Source: Planctomycetota bacterium
GTDB taxonomy: Bacteria > Planctomycetota > Phycisphaerae > UBA1845 > PWPN01
Assembly (NCBI GenBank): GCA_016209665.1
Contig: JACQVT010000379.1
Span: 1-7,371 of the forward strand
Direction: 5' to 3'
Length of the DNA: 7,371 nt
Of this stretch, positions 1-7,045 are shown piece by piece. Below the pieces are notes generated by a model that ran no database searches, had not been told where the DNA came from, and was given only the letters and a program-made list of their open reading frames with translations. Position 1 is the stretch's first letter. Each line of letters opens with the position of its first letter. The position numbers and the translations under genes were made by a program.

Positions 1-446
1 ACGTAAATGTTATTGTTTGAAGACCGCTCAGCGAGAAGATCGAAGATACCAGGCTCTTCTTCCGGCCCGCCGGCCGCCGAGGACGTCCGAGCCTTTGCGG
101 GCACGGTCGCGGCAGGTGGATCGGCCTTGGGCCCGGCCGCAGCCGGCGCCGTGATCGTGAACCGTGTTCCGCATGCCGGGCACTTGGCAGTCCTGCCGGC
201 CGCGGAAGCGGGCACGCGCAGCTCCTTGTCGCAGGCGGCGCAATGAACGGTCAGCGGGCTGTCATCCGCAGCGCCAGGCGGGCGCAACGCCGGTTTGCTC
301 GCCGGGACGGGCGGCGGAGGTTCGATCCGGAACGTCTCCTGGCATTGCGGGCAGCGGGCCTTGCGTCCGGCGGATGCCTGCGGAAACCCCAGCTTCTTGT
401 TGCACGCCGGACACCGGATCTTGACGACCGCTGTCGACTCGGACAT
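1..446 (-). CDS. Tandem zinc-ribbon protein, C-terminus cut off by the window edge
   Basis: An open frame starts at 446 and reads leftwards through position 1 with no stop, giving 148 full codons of a longer protein. Two near-identical zinc ribbons are visible: C12-x2-C15-x16-C32-x2-C35 and C69-x2-C72-x16-C89-x2-C92. Each has the pattern C-P/A-A-C, a short basic strand, an A-A/S-A-G-R turn, then K/R-C-P-x-C. A Pro/Ala-rich linker (about 42-60) separates them, and a second Ala/Pro/Lys-rich linker (about 100-130) follows. The visible part ends in an acidic stretch and GIFDLLAE. Such ribbons are common in planctomycetes, often ahead of a membrane or regulatory domain; the rest here is unseen, so the function is unknown. 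The start at 446 is preferred over the in-frame ATG at 455 because AGGAG (460-456) abuts the latter but lies 9 bases from the former. The tandem copies suggest internal duplication. The ribbon call is firm; the role is not. Confidence 0.82.
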   Translation of the reverse strand, partial: MSESTAVVKIRCPACNKKLGFPQASAGRKARCPQCQETFRIEPPPPVPASKPALRPPGAADDSPLTVHCAACDKELRVPASAAGRTAKCPACGTRFTITAPAAAGPKADPPAATVPAKARTSSAAGGPEEEPGIFDLLAERSSNNNIY

Positions 447-455
447 CCCAACCAT

Positions 456-460
456 CTCCT
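456..460 (-). promoter_or_regulatory. Shine-Dalgarno AGGAG that decides the start of the zinc-ribbon gene
   Basis: On the minus strand AGGAG reads from 460 to 456. It touches the ATG at 455, leaving no spacer, but sits 9 bases from the in-frame ATG at 446. That supports translation starting at 446 with the sequence MSESTAVVKIRC. Confidence 0.6.
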
Positions 461-511
461 GAGCAGCGGATATGAAACCAACCCCGCGACATGGGCCGAG
501 GGTCTAAAATT

Positions 512-540
512 AGTATACACGTCAAGCGTCGATCAATCAG
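512..540 (-). promoter_or_regulatory. Possible promoter for the zinc-ribbon gene
   Basis: The minus strand carries TATACT at 517-512, five of six matches to a sigma-70 -10 box, in an AT-rich island within very GC-rich DNA. The matching -35 position (540-535, CTGATT, 17-base spacer) is poor. A start near 505 would give a leader of about 60 bases. This is an inference from consensus matching only. Confidence 0.3.
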
Positions 541-632
541 CGCTTCTCGTCCACCCAACCTCCGGGGCCGTTCGAGCACCGTCGGCACGTGCCCCCGGCC
601 CGGACTGTCACCATCCGGGCGGCAGAGGTGTC

Positions 633-661
633 TTGACCGGTGGGGCGCGGGGGTAGATACT
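633..661 (+). promoter_or_regulatory. Possible sigma-70-like promoter for the gene at 697
   Basis: TTGACC (633-638, five of six) is followed after exactly 17 bases by GATACT (656-661, four of six). Transcription would begin near 668 and leave a leader of about 28 bases that includes the GGGAGG ribosome-binding site. The spacing and position are good, but planctomycete promoter consensus is poorly constrained. Confidence 0.38.
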
Positions 662-686
662 GCCCGTGACTCGCGTTTAGGTGGAA

Positions 687-692
687 GGGAGG
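687..692 (+). promoter_or_regulatory. Shine-Dalgarno GGGAGG before the gene at 697
   Basis: GGGAGG lies four bases ahead of the ATG at 697, inside a purine-rich run starting at about 680. It is the strongest ribosome-binding site in the window and fixes the start of the unknown envelope protein. Confidence 0.6.
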
Positions 693-696
693 CCCC

Positions 697-1560
697 ATGC
701 GGTGGTTCAGACTGCCTCACACCGGGCTCGGCAACTGCGTCAGCGGGCTGATGGGCCTGGCCCTGGTCTCGGGCCCGCTGATCTCCGTGTCGTGTAACGG
801 CGTCGGCGATTTTGCCGGCGATCCCAGCCGGTTCCTCGGACTGCTGGTGAACACCGACGTGACCAGCAACTTTCTCGGCGGCATTCAGCTCGAGACGGGA
901 GAGAAGCTGTCGTTGTTCGGCCGGTTCAAGTCAACCGGCGAGGTCGACGAGCTGCAGGAGGTCGTCTACGAGGATGCCGAGGGCCGCACGTCCACCCTGG
1001 CGTTCGACGGCGGTCTGCCGAGCGAGGCCGCGCTGCACGACGGGTCGACCATCACCATCACCTATGAGCAGGCCGACGTCAACCGCCTCAAGGGCGTCGT
1101 GAAAGTTGTCGTTGCCGGCGGCGGTGACTCGTTTCAGGTGCCGTTTGACGTCGATCTGGGCCTGGCCCTCAACCAGCTCGGCCAGATGCTCAGCGACCTG
1201 ACCGGTGGGGCCGTGCAGATCGCGCCCGACTCGGGGGCCGTCTCGCCCACTGCCCGGGCCGTCGCGCCGGCCGCCGACCGCGCGGCCAAGAACAGCGAGG
1301 TCCGTCAACAGGATGTCATCGTGCCGATTCTGGTGGGCCTGACCGTGGCCGCCACCGGGTTCGTGGTCGTCTCCGCGATGACGCAGATGCTGGACGCCAT
1401 GCGGCTGGCCGTCGAGGCCACCACCCAGGCGGTCGTCATCGCCATCTTCGCGCCCTTCATCATCATCGGCGAGATCTGCCGGCTGGCCGCAACGCGGCCG
1501 CTGCTGACGATCGATGTTCAGGTCTCGCCGTCGTACCTGCCGGGCCGACGGCACGGATGA
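697..1560 (+). CDS. Hypothetical envelope protein with N-terminal signal and two C-terminal membrane segments
   Basis: This 287-residue protein is not one I recognise. Residues 14-32 are hydrophobic and end in S-V-S-C33, which resembles but does not strictly fit a lipobox (Ser rather than Leu/Val/Ile at -3); it may be a lipoprotein signal, a plain signal peptide or an anchor. Residues about 44-155 look like a soluble beta-rich domain with alternating hydrophobic strands, including a charged stretch at 80-97 (GEVDELQEVVYEDAEG). An amphipathic segment (152-170) and an Ala/Pro-rich linker (180-200) follow. Two strongly hydrophobic stretches, about 207-228 and 243-263, look like a membrane hairpin, and the protein ends in a short basic tail (GRRHG). 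The ATG at 697 has an excellent ribosome-binding site and a possible promoter just upstream. The gene converges on the large minus-strand gene, with only 28 bases between the stops. Codon use matches its neighbours. That it codes for protein is likely; its function is unknown. Confidence 0.75.
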   Translation: MRWFRLPHTGLGNCVSGLMGLALVSGPLISVSCNGVGDFAGDPSRFLGLLVNTDVTSNFLGGIQLETGEKLSLFGRFKSTGEVDELQEVVYEDAEGRTSTLAFDGGLPSEAALHDGSTITITYEQADVNRLKGVVKVVVAGGGDSFQVPFDVDLGLALNQLGQMLSDLTGGAVQIAPDSGAVSPTARAVAPAADRAAKNSEVRQQDVIVPILVGLTVAATGFVVVSAMTQMLDAMRLAVEATTQAVVIAIFAPFIIIGEICRLAATRPLLTIDVQVSPSYLPGRRHG

Positions 1561-1588
1561 CCCCTCGGAGATCGAGTGCGGCGCGGCG

Positions 1589-4500
1589 CTACGGGCTGAT
1601 CTGAGCAATCTGGATCTGGTCGATGACGATCGCTGACGGTCTGCGCGTCGCGACGTAGAACGTGTTGCCGTCCTTGCTCGGCGGGGGCACCTGGAGGATG
1701 CGGGAGCCGAGATACCCGTTGGGCGCCGTCCAGCAGCGGTGGTCGCCGAGCGGCGGGTCATCGCGGCCCCCGCGGATGCCGATCTCGAACGGCTCGTCCG
1801 ATCCGTCAACGGTCGCAGGTGTGCCGGAGTTGATGACCCGGTAGGCGAGCAAGACCTGATACCGCTGGGCGCTGACGAGCGGTATCAGGCCCACGTCGGT
1901 AGTCAGCACCTCGTGGCGGCCCGGAGGCATGGCCCGCGTGTCAATCAGGGCCGACCCCTTGCCGGTGATCCGCTGGGCCGGATCGTAGGTGATCGACGCG
2001 CCTTCGAGGAGACGGAACCGGGGGTCGGGCAGCTTCTCGAAGTCGATGATGAACCGGGTCTGGCGTTGTTCGGACGGGGCGGCGTTGAGGTGGTCCCACA
2101 GCGGCAAGCCCGCCGCTGCCCCGCCGGCGGACAGGCTCTGCTGGACGAGGTCGAACTCGCGCTCCATCATGCGAAGCTGTCCGCGCCAGCCTCCGCGCAC
2201 CGGAATGTAGGCACGGTGGAGGTACTCCAGGGACCACGGGGGCGGGGAGACGGGCTGCGATTGCCAGAAGGGTATCGGCTCGGGATAGAGCCGGTCGGCG
2301 ACGTCGGCCGCCTTTCTCCACGCCGCCACGGATTTCTGCAACGGCTGGGTCACGTCGACCGTGCGCCCGCGGCGGGCCTTGAGCTGCTCCCAGCCCATCG
2401 CGGCTTGCAGCTTGTATCGAACGTGGTCGCCGACGAGAACGGTCAACTCGATCGAATCCAGCAGGGCGGTCAAGGTCCGGGCCTGGGTGCCGTCTTGCGG
2501 CGTCAGGTGTCGCAGGTTGGCCAAGGCGCTCGTGCAGGCGTCGACGTGCCGGCCGATGTCCGAAGTCAACTGCCACGCGGCGATCGCGTCTCCGGGGGCG
2601 CTGTGGTCCGCCTCGCTGCGGAGGGTGGCGACGCTGCGTCCCCACATCGCCTCGGGCCACACGGGGGCCAGGGCGGGCATCAGCCGGCCGCGGTCATCCG
2701 CCGGTCCCTCACCGCCGGCGGACGGCGAGTAGCTCGGCATCTCGACGTAGTGCTGCAACAACATCCCGAACTGAGGCATGAAGCGTCCCGAGTCACCGTG
2801 CAGGAGCAGCAGCAGTCCGGGCATGACGGCGCTGGCGCGCTGCACCGTCTCGAGCAACTGTCCCGCGTAGTCGCCGACGCCGAAGACACGCATCCGGCTT
2901 TCCCACCGCTGGGGGCTGTACTGGCGGCCCATGTTGTAGGCGTAGTCGGCCATCGCCTCGCGGGCCAGCGAATGTTCGCCGGGTCCCACGTCGAGCAGGA
3001 ACCCGCTCAGGCCCTGGTTACGCACGTCGACGAGCAGAGTCCGCATCCATTGCGGGTCCCCCCAGAACAGGTAGCTCGACGCGCCGCGGAGCGTGCCTAC
3101 CGCGACGCCGGGGACGGGATCGGCACCGAACTCTTTCCGCAGTTGTTCGGTCTGGAGGGCAAACCATGCGGCCCGCGCGTCGACGAGCGGCTTGAACCAC
3201 TGTCCCCCTTGCAGCGGGTGCAGCAGTGTCACGTTGGGATAGCGGTCGATGATGTCGCTCGCGAGTTGCGGCTGAATGCCATCGGTCCAGATGAGCAACC
3301 CGGGCACCCTGGCCCCGGCCGGCTCAGACGCGGCGGGTTTGCCGCCTCGCGTCGATGAGAACCCCGCCACCAGGTGCTTCAGCGTGACCGGCGTGTTGAA
3401 CCGCGGGCCCGCCGCCAGGCCCGCGAGGTCCGGGTAAGTGTCGAACAGCCGGGCCACGGCCCTGGCGATCGCGGGGCCATCGACGGGCGCCTCGCCCACG
3501 GTTGGCGCCACCCGGCTCGCGGCCGGCGCCGTCGCGGGTTGGCTGCCCGGACGGCACGGGTCGACTGCATTGGGCGCGTCCCCGCCGTCCAGCAGCAGGT
3601 GGACGGCAATCCCGTTCCTGGCGGCCTCGGCCAGAACCCACCGGAACTGATCGCGATGGCGGACGAATTCACTGCTCGAGAACCATCCGGCCTTCGCCAG
3701 TGCCGCGGGGGCCGAGGTCGTCAGTTGGGTGTCGGATATCTGGCCCTCGGCTCCCTCGAGCAGGCCGCGTAAAGGGTTGGCGTGCCGCAGCAGCAGCGTG
3801 TTGAGATTCTGCGACCGCATGTGTGCCAACCGGGCCGTCCACTGTGACCGGTCCAGCCACGGGCCGCGGGAGTCGGCCTCGGCGGTCTTGAAGGCCTCGT
3901 ACTGCGGGTCCGGGCTGCCGAGCCACAGCGGCAACGGTTCCACCAGGCCGCGGATGGGCAGTGGTCCCTGCCAGTCGGACCGCACGCGCTGCCACAGGCT
4001 GGGCTTGAGAGGCGTCAGTTGTCGCGTGGCGGCCAGCGAACTCAGGGGTTTGCCGCCGGCGATCGACATCTCGGGCCGGCACAGGTTGACGAAGCACACG
4101 CCCATCGTGGTCCCCGGCTTGAACGGCGGTTTGGCTCCCAACTCGCTCCAGGGGATGCGGGCCTCGACGACGTAGCCGGCGTCCGGCTGGCCGGTCGCGT
4201 TGGGGGTGGTACCGGGCTTGAGACCGACGGCCCAGGTCACGCCCGAGTTCCAGGTGGGGGGCCAGCCGGGCTCGACGCCCGCGGCCGTGCCCGTCGACAG
4301 TGGGCCCCGGCACCAGGTCGCTCCGCCCATCGCGCTGAACGTGTACGAGAAGGTCTCGGCCGTCCAGCTTGTCGCCCGACGGTCACCCACGTGCAGCAAC
4401 AGCTTGACGGCATCGTCCTCCCAGGCCTTGGACTTGGGCGTGCGGTTCATCCCCACGACGTTGGTGTCCCACACGTCCCCCGCGAAATAGAGGTATTGGT

Positions 4501-4678
4501 CGTCGTAACCCAGGTAGCATCGCACCGTCGTGCCGGGAAGGCCCGGATCGTGCAGCGTCCAGGCCCGGGCCTGGTCCCACCAGAACGGATCGGTCAGAAA
4601 GCCGTCGAGCCGAGGGGCCGGAGCGGCCAGGAGCGTGACGGGAACCAAGACGCCGAGGATGACGGGGGCGGGTCTCAT
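1589..4678 (-). CDS. Large exported protein: CBM9-like domain, glycosidase-like core, C-terminal jelly-roll-like domain
   Basis: The protein has 1029 residues from the ATG at 4678. Residues 1-22 form a good signal peptide (R2, hydrophobic core VILGVLVPVTLLAA, Ala-Pro cleavage area). Residues about 23-240 resemble CBM9/DOMON-type sugar-binding domains: PRLDGFLTDPFWW opens it, then LGYDDQYLYFAGDVWD (56-71), WEDDAVKLLLHVGD (86-99) and VVEARIPWSEL (170-180). Residues about 275-580 alternate strands and helices as in a TIM barrel, e.g. NLNTLLLRHANPL, GIAVHLLLDGGD, VPGLLIWTDGI, GLSGFLLDVGPGEHS. A helical region (about 580-850) starts with DYAYNMGRQYSPQRW, like the post-barrel helices of several glycosidase families (GH67-like by eye). 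Residues about 873-1029 look like a beta-sandwich ending VIDQIQIAQISP. A role in polysaccharide binding or breakdown outside the cytoplasm is inferred; catalytic residues cannot be assigned. The frame extends upstream to an ATG at 4726 (AGGG nearby) and a TTG at 4756, but the TTG lies in a terminator hairpin. Confidence 0.85.
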   Translation of the reverse strand: MRPAPVILGVLVPVTLLAAPAPRLDGFLTDPFWWDQARAWTLHDPGLPGTTVRCYLGYDDQYLYFAGDVWDTNVVGMNRTPKSKAWEDDAVKLLLHVGDRRATSWTAETFSYTFSAMGGATWCRGPLSTGTAAGVEPGWPPTWNSGVTWAVGLKPGTTPNATGQPDAGYVVEARIPWSELGAKPPFKPGTTMGVCFVNLCRPEMSIAGGKPLSSLAATRQLTPLKPSLWQRVRSDWQGPLPIRGLVEPLPLWLGSPDPQYEAFKTAEADSRGPWLDRSQWTARLAHMRSQNLNTLLLRHANPLRGLLEGAEGQISDTQLTTSAPAALAKAGWFSSSEFVRHRDQFRWVLAEAARNGIAVHLLLDGGDAPNAVDPCRPGSQPATAPAASRVAPTVGEAPVDGPAIARAVARLFDTYPDLAGLAAGPRFNTPVTLKHLVAGFSSTRGGKPAASEPAGARVPGLLIWTDGIQPQLASDIIDRYPNVTLLHPLQGGQWFKPLVDARAAWFALQTEQLRKEFGADPVPGVAVGTLRGASSYLFWGDPQWMRTLLVDVRNQGLSGFLLDVGPGEHSLAREAMADYAYNMGRQYSPQRWESRMRVFGVGDYAGQLLETVQRASAVMPGLLLLLHGDSGRFMPQFGMLLQHYVEMPSYSPSAGGEGPADDRGRLMPALAPVWPEAMWGRSVATLRSEADHSAPGDAIAAWQLTSDIGRHVDACTSALANLRHLTPQDGTQARTLTALLDSIELTVLVGDHVRYKLQAAMGWEQLKARRGRTVDVTQPLQKSVAAWRKAADVADRLYPEPIPFWQSQPVSPPPWSLEYLHRAYIPVRGGWRGQLRMMEREFDLVQQSLSAGGAAAGLPLWDHLNAAPSEQRQTRFIIDFEKLPDPRFRLLEGASITYDPAQRITGKGSALIDTRAMPPGRHEVLTTDVGLIPLVSAQRYQVLLAYRVINSGTPATVDGSDEPFEIGIRGGRDDPPLGDHRCWTAPNGYLGSRILQVPPPSKDGNTFYVATRRPSAIVIDQIQIAQISP

Positions 4679-4686
4679 GCGTGCGA

Positions 4687-4690
4687 TCCT
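4687..4690 (-). promoter_or_regulatory. Shine-Dalgarno AGGA for the start at 4678
   Basis: AGGA reads from 4690 to 4687 on the minus strand, 8 bases before the ATG at 4678. With the signal peptide that begins right at this ATG, it favours 4678 over the in-frame ATG at 4726, which would add 16 basic residues ahead of the signal. Confidence 0.45.
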
Positions 4691-4737
4691 GCGGCCGGCG
4701 GCGGCCGTCCTCACCTTGCTGCGCATCCCAAAACCCT

Positions 4738-4764
4738 GAAAACGGACCGGCCGCAAGCCGGTCC
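4738..4764 (-). terminator. Intrinsic terminator-like hairpin after the GreA-family gene
   Basis: On the minus strand GGACCGGC (4764-4757), loop TTGCG (4756-4752) and GCCGGTCC (4751-4744) form a perfect 8-bp, GC-rich stem. It is followed by GTTTTC (4743-4738) and a second TTTT a few bases later. It lies about 70 bases past the stop of the GreA-family gene at 4835 and ahead of the next gene on the same strand, so it should end that transcript. The T-run is short and interrupted. The plus-strand side has no T-run, so it would work in one direction only. Confidence 0.6.
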
Positions 4765-4817
4765 CACACAGGTTTCAGGCTGCACTCTTATACGCCGAGC
4801 CGTGCCCGGATGTTGAA

Positions 4818-4830
4818 GCCCGCAGCGGGC
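4818..4830. repeat. Short GC palindrome next to the GreA-family stop
   Basis: GCCCGC-A-GCGGGC is a perfect inverted repeat starting five bases beyond the TGA of the GreA-family gene. It has no T-run. It may add to the structure at the 3' end of that transcript or may be chance in GC-rich DNA. Confidence 0.35.
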
Positions 4831-4834
4831 CGGG

Positions 4835-7045
4835 TCACTTGCCGATCGCGTTACCGATCGCCTCGACCCGATAATCCCGCTCGCCGGCCCCAAGGTCCAG
4901 CCGGACCGTGTCACTGACCCGCAGCCCGCGCAGACGGCCGCACAGGGGCGCCCGGTAGTTGTAGATTCCCCGATCCATGTCCGCCTCGAATGGGCCGAGG
5001 ATGCTCACTTCACGCCGCTCGCCGCCGTCGACGTCGACCAGCGTCACCCGCGTCCCGATGTTCACCTCGTCGCTCGACACGGAGCCGGCGGAGATCAGCC
5101 GGGCCATGCTCAGCTCGTTGTGCATCTTCATCAGCCGGGCCTGCAACAGGTCGCGCTCTTCCAGGGCGAACTTGTACTCCGAGTTCTCGCTCAGATCGCC
5201 GTGAGACGCCGCCTCGCCGATGGCGCGGGCGTTTTCGGGAATCTTGACCCGAGTCAGGTGGTTGACCTCCTCCTGCCGGCGGTCAAAACCTTTCTGCGTG
5301 CAGTAGATGACGCTGTCGTCCGTCCACGGGTCCACCGGCTGGCGGGTCCGGGGCGTGTCCAGTTCCGGATGCGTCTCGTGAATGATCTTGACCAGGTTGC
5401 CGCGGACCACGTGCCCGAGCACGTCCAGCCGGTCGATTGTGGTGCGGATCGTCGAGGCCAGACCGGATTCCATCTCCTGGATCACCTGGCGGAACCGCGA
5501 GTAGTTGGCGGCACTGAGGGCGGCGCGGATCATGGTTCGCGTGTCCCGAAGCACCTTCGCCTCGACGTAATCGTCCCGCGTCACGCGGCCGAGGTGCTCC
5601 AGCAGCCGCAGCAGCATCTCGCGGGCCGGGATCGGAAGGATCGCCGCCCCCAGCTTGCCCCGCCACAGCCAGCAGACTGCCCCCAGGTAGCCGGTGAAAT
5701 CCGGCACGATCCGCTCCGCCACCGCCCGCAGGCGGTCCGTCTGGCCGGCCGCCGTCAGCGCCTCCGCGATGGCTTCGCAGCCGTCTACCGGCGCATGGGG
5801 CAGCAGCTCGAGGTAGATGTCCGGCCATCGGTCCGGGTGCAGCTCGCGCACGTGGGCGATCGCCATCAGGTAGAACCGGGCGTCCTCGATGGGCCGCAGC
5901 AGCGCCGGCAAATCCTGGTTCTCGCGCACGATCTGGCGGACGGGGTCCGCTTGGTTCGGTCCGAGCAGGTTCGCCGTCGCCAACCGGTCGATCACCAGGG
6001 CCTCCACCAACGCTTCCGGCGGCGAGCCCTTGCGAGCGGCGTCCACCCGCGTGAGCAGGTCGCGGTGCATCCGGCCGATGAGTTCCGGCGTGGGGGTCGT
6101 GCCGCGGGCCTTCGCCTCACGCAGGTACGTGTCCAGCACCGCCAGCCGCTTGGCCGGCGTGTCCGCCTCCGCCCACTGGGGGCGGATTTCGTCGTCGAGG
6201 GTCTGCTCCGTGTGATGATAGATGATCATCACCGGGTTTCGCCCCTCGATCACGACGTTCGGCGAGCGGTTCAACGCCGCCCGGGCCTTGCTCCACCACG
6301 ACGACCACTTTTCGGCGGGCAGATACCTGGGCGACAGGATGTGCTTGAGTTCGTCCGAGTCCAGCTTGCCGTGATGGCCGTGCAGCAGTCCGACGACCAG
6401 GGCCGCGGGATCGGAGGCCAGCAGTTCCGCGATTCGCCCGGGATGCAACTGCGCGAGCGCCCGAAAGTCACTGGGTTCCACCAGGTCATATTTCAGGGCC
6501 AACGTGTCCGGATCGAGCGTTTCTTCGGCCCGCTTGTGCCGGATGGTGTACTTCGGCCCGTCCGCGTCGACGGTCACCACCTCGGCCGCCCGCTCGTCCA
6601 TCCGGCTGAGCAAAAAGTCGCCCGGCTTGAGGTTCAGACAGATTTCCAGCGTGCGCAGAGCCCGCCGCGGCGATTTCTCGCCTCCCAGCCCCGAGGCCTC
6701 GATGAGCTTGTCGATCTCCGGCCGGTCGGCATACACCTCGCGATAGAGCCCCAGCGCATCCTGCCGCAGCTCGGCACTCTCGCCGCAGCGAAGCAGCAGT
6801 TCCCGGCCCAGGGCCAGGGCCTCGACTGGCTTGGTGACTTCCTTCTCGGTCGCCAGCCACGACCAGCCGAGCGTCGCCGCCAGTTCGCCCTTGTTGTATT
6901 TGGTCAACAGCTCCAGCGTTTCCAGAAGATCGCCGCGATCGCGCTGCTGAGCGGGCTGGTCCATCAGCGCCAGCCATCGGTCCTCGAGCGCCTTGTACTC
7001 CGCTCGTCTGGCCAGTTCCGCCAAAGGTCCCTGCGAGTTACCCAT
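4835..7045 (-). CDS. Transcript-cleavage factor of the GreA/GreB family with a very long N-terminal extension
   Basis: The protein has 736 residues; E. coli GreA has 158. Residues about 578-736 are the GreA module. Its N-terminal coiled-coil part (584-650) holds the tip loop GDLSENSEYK (616-625), in which D617 and E620 match the acidic pair D41/E44 of E. coli GreA. These enter the RNA polymerase secondary channel and drive cleavage of backtracked RNA. The FKBP-like C-terminal part (660-730) keeps VNIGTRVTLVDVD and ILGPFEAD, but the usual S-P-x-G-x-A-L-x-G-K region is altered to RAPLCGRLRGLRVSD. The first ~575 residues are mostly helical, with a Trp-rich motif WSSWWSKARAALNRSP (247-262) of a kind seen in long chlamydial and spirochaete GreA proteins; this part may contact RNA polymerase or other partners. 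The start at 7045 has GAGGA 10 bases upstream. The frame stays open to 7333, but those 96 codons read as Arg/Gly-rich non-coding sequence. A hairpin terminator follows the gene. Confidence 0.9.
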   Translation of the reverse strand: MGNSQGPLAELARRAEYKALEDRWLALMDQPAQQRDRGDLLETLELLTKYNKGELAATLGWSWLATEKEVTKPVEALALGRELLLRCGESAELRQDALGLYREVYADRPEIDKLIEASGLGGEKSPRRALRTLEICLNLKPGDFLLSRMDERAAEVVTVDADGPKYTIRHKRAEETLDPDTLALKYDLVEPSDFRALAQLHPGRIAELLASDPAALVVGLLHGHHGKLDSDELKHILSPRYLPAEKWSSWWSKARAALNRSPNVVIEGRNPVMIIYHHTEQTLDDEIRPQWAEADTPAKRLAVLDTYLREAKARGTTPTPELIGRMHRDLLTRVDAARKGSPPEALVEALVIDRLATANLLGPNQADPVRQIVRENQDLPALLRPIEDARFYLMAIAHVRELHPDRWPDIYLELLPHAPVDGCEAIAEALTAAGQTDRLRAVAERIVPDFTGYLGAVCWLWRGKLGAAILPIPAREMLLRLLEHLGRVTRDDYVEAKVLRDTRTMIRAALSAANYSRFRQVIQEMESGLASTIRTTIDRLDVLGHVVRGNLVKIIHETHPELDTPRTRQPVDPWTDDSVIYCTQKGFDRRQEEVNHLTRVKIPENARAIGEAASHGDLSENSEYKFALEERDLLQARLMKMHNELSMARLISAGSVSSDEVNIGTRVTLVDVDGGERREVSILGPFEADMDRGIYNYRAPLCGRLRGLRVSDTVRLDLGAGERDYRVEAIGNAIGK

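Noticed and set aside
243..656. A 137-codon plus-strand frame opposite the zinc-ribbon gene
   Set aside because: The opposite strand encodes two regular zinc ribbons with a well-placed ribosome-binding site. This frame is Arg-rich and runs through the promoter region.
1561..1588. A bidirectional terminator between the two convergent genes
   Set aside because: Only a weak 5-bp stem with a wobble pair can be drawn, and there is no T-run on either strand.
931..1809. A 292-codon minus-strand frame spanning the end of the envelope gene and the end of the CBM9-like gene
   Set aside because: It is Arg/Ser-rich at the start and Asp/Gly/His-rich later, overlaps two better-supported genes, and has no domain character.
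1739..3358. A 539-codon open frame on the plus strand, antisense to the CBM9-like gene
   Set aside because: It has the same shadow composition (Arg/Gln/Gly-rich) and no recognisable domain, while the opposite strand has a signal peptide and coherent domains.
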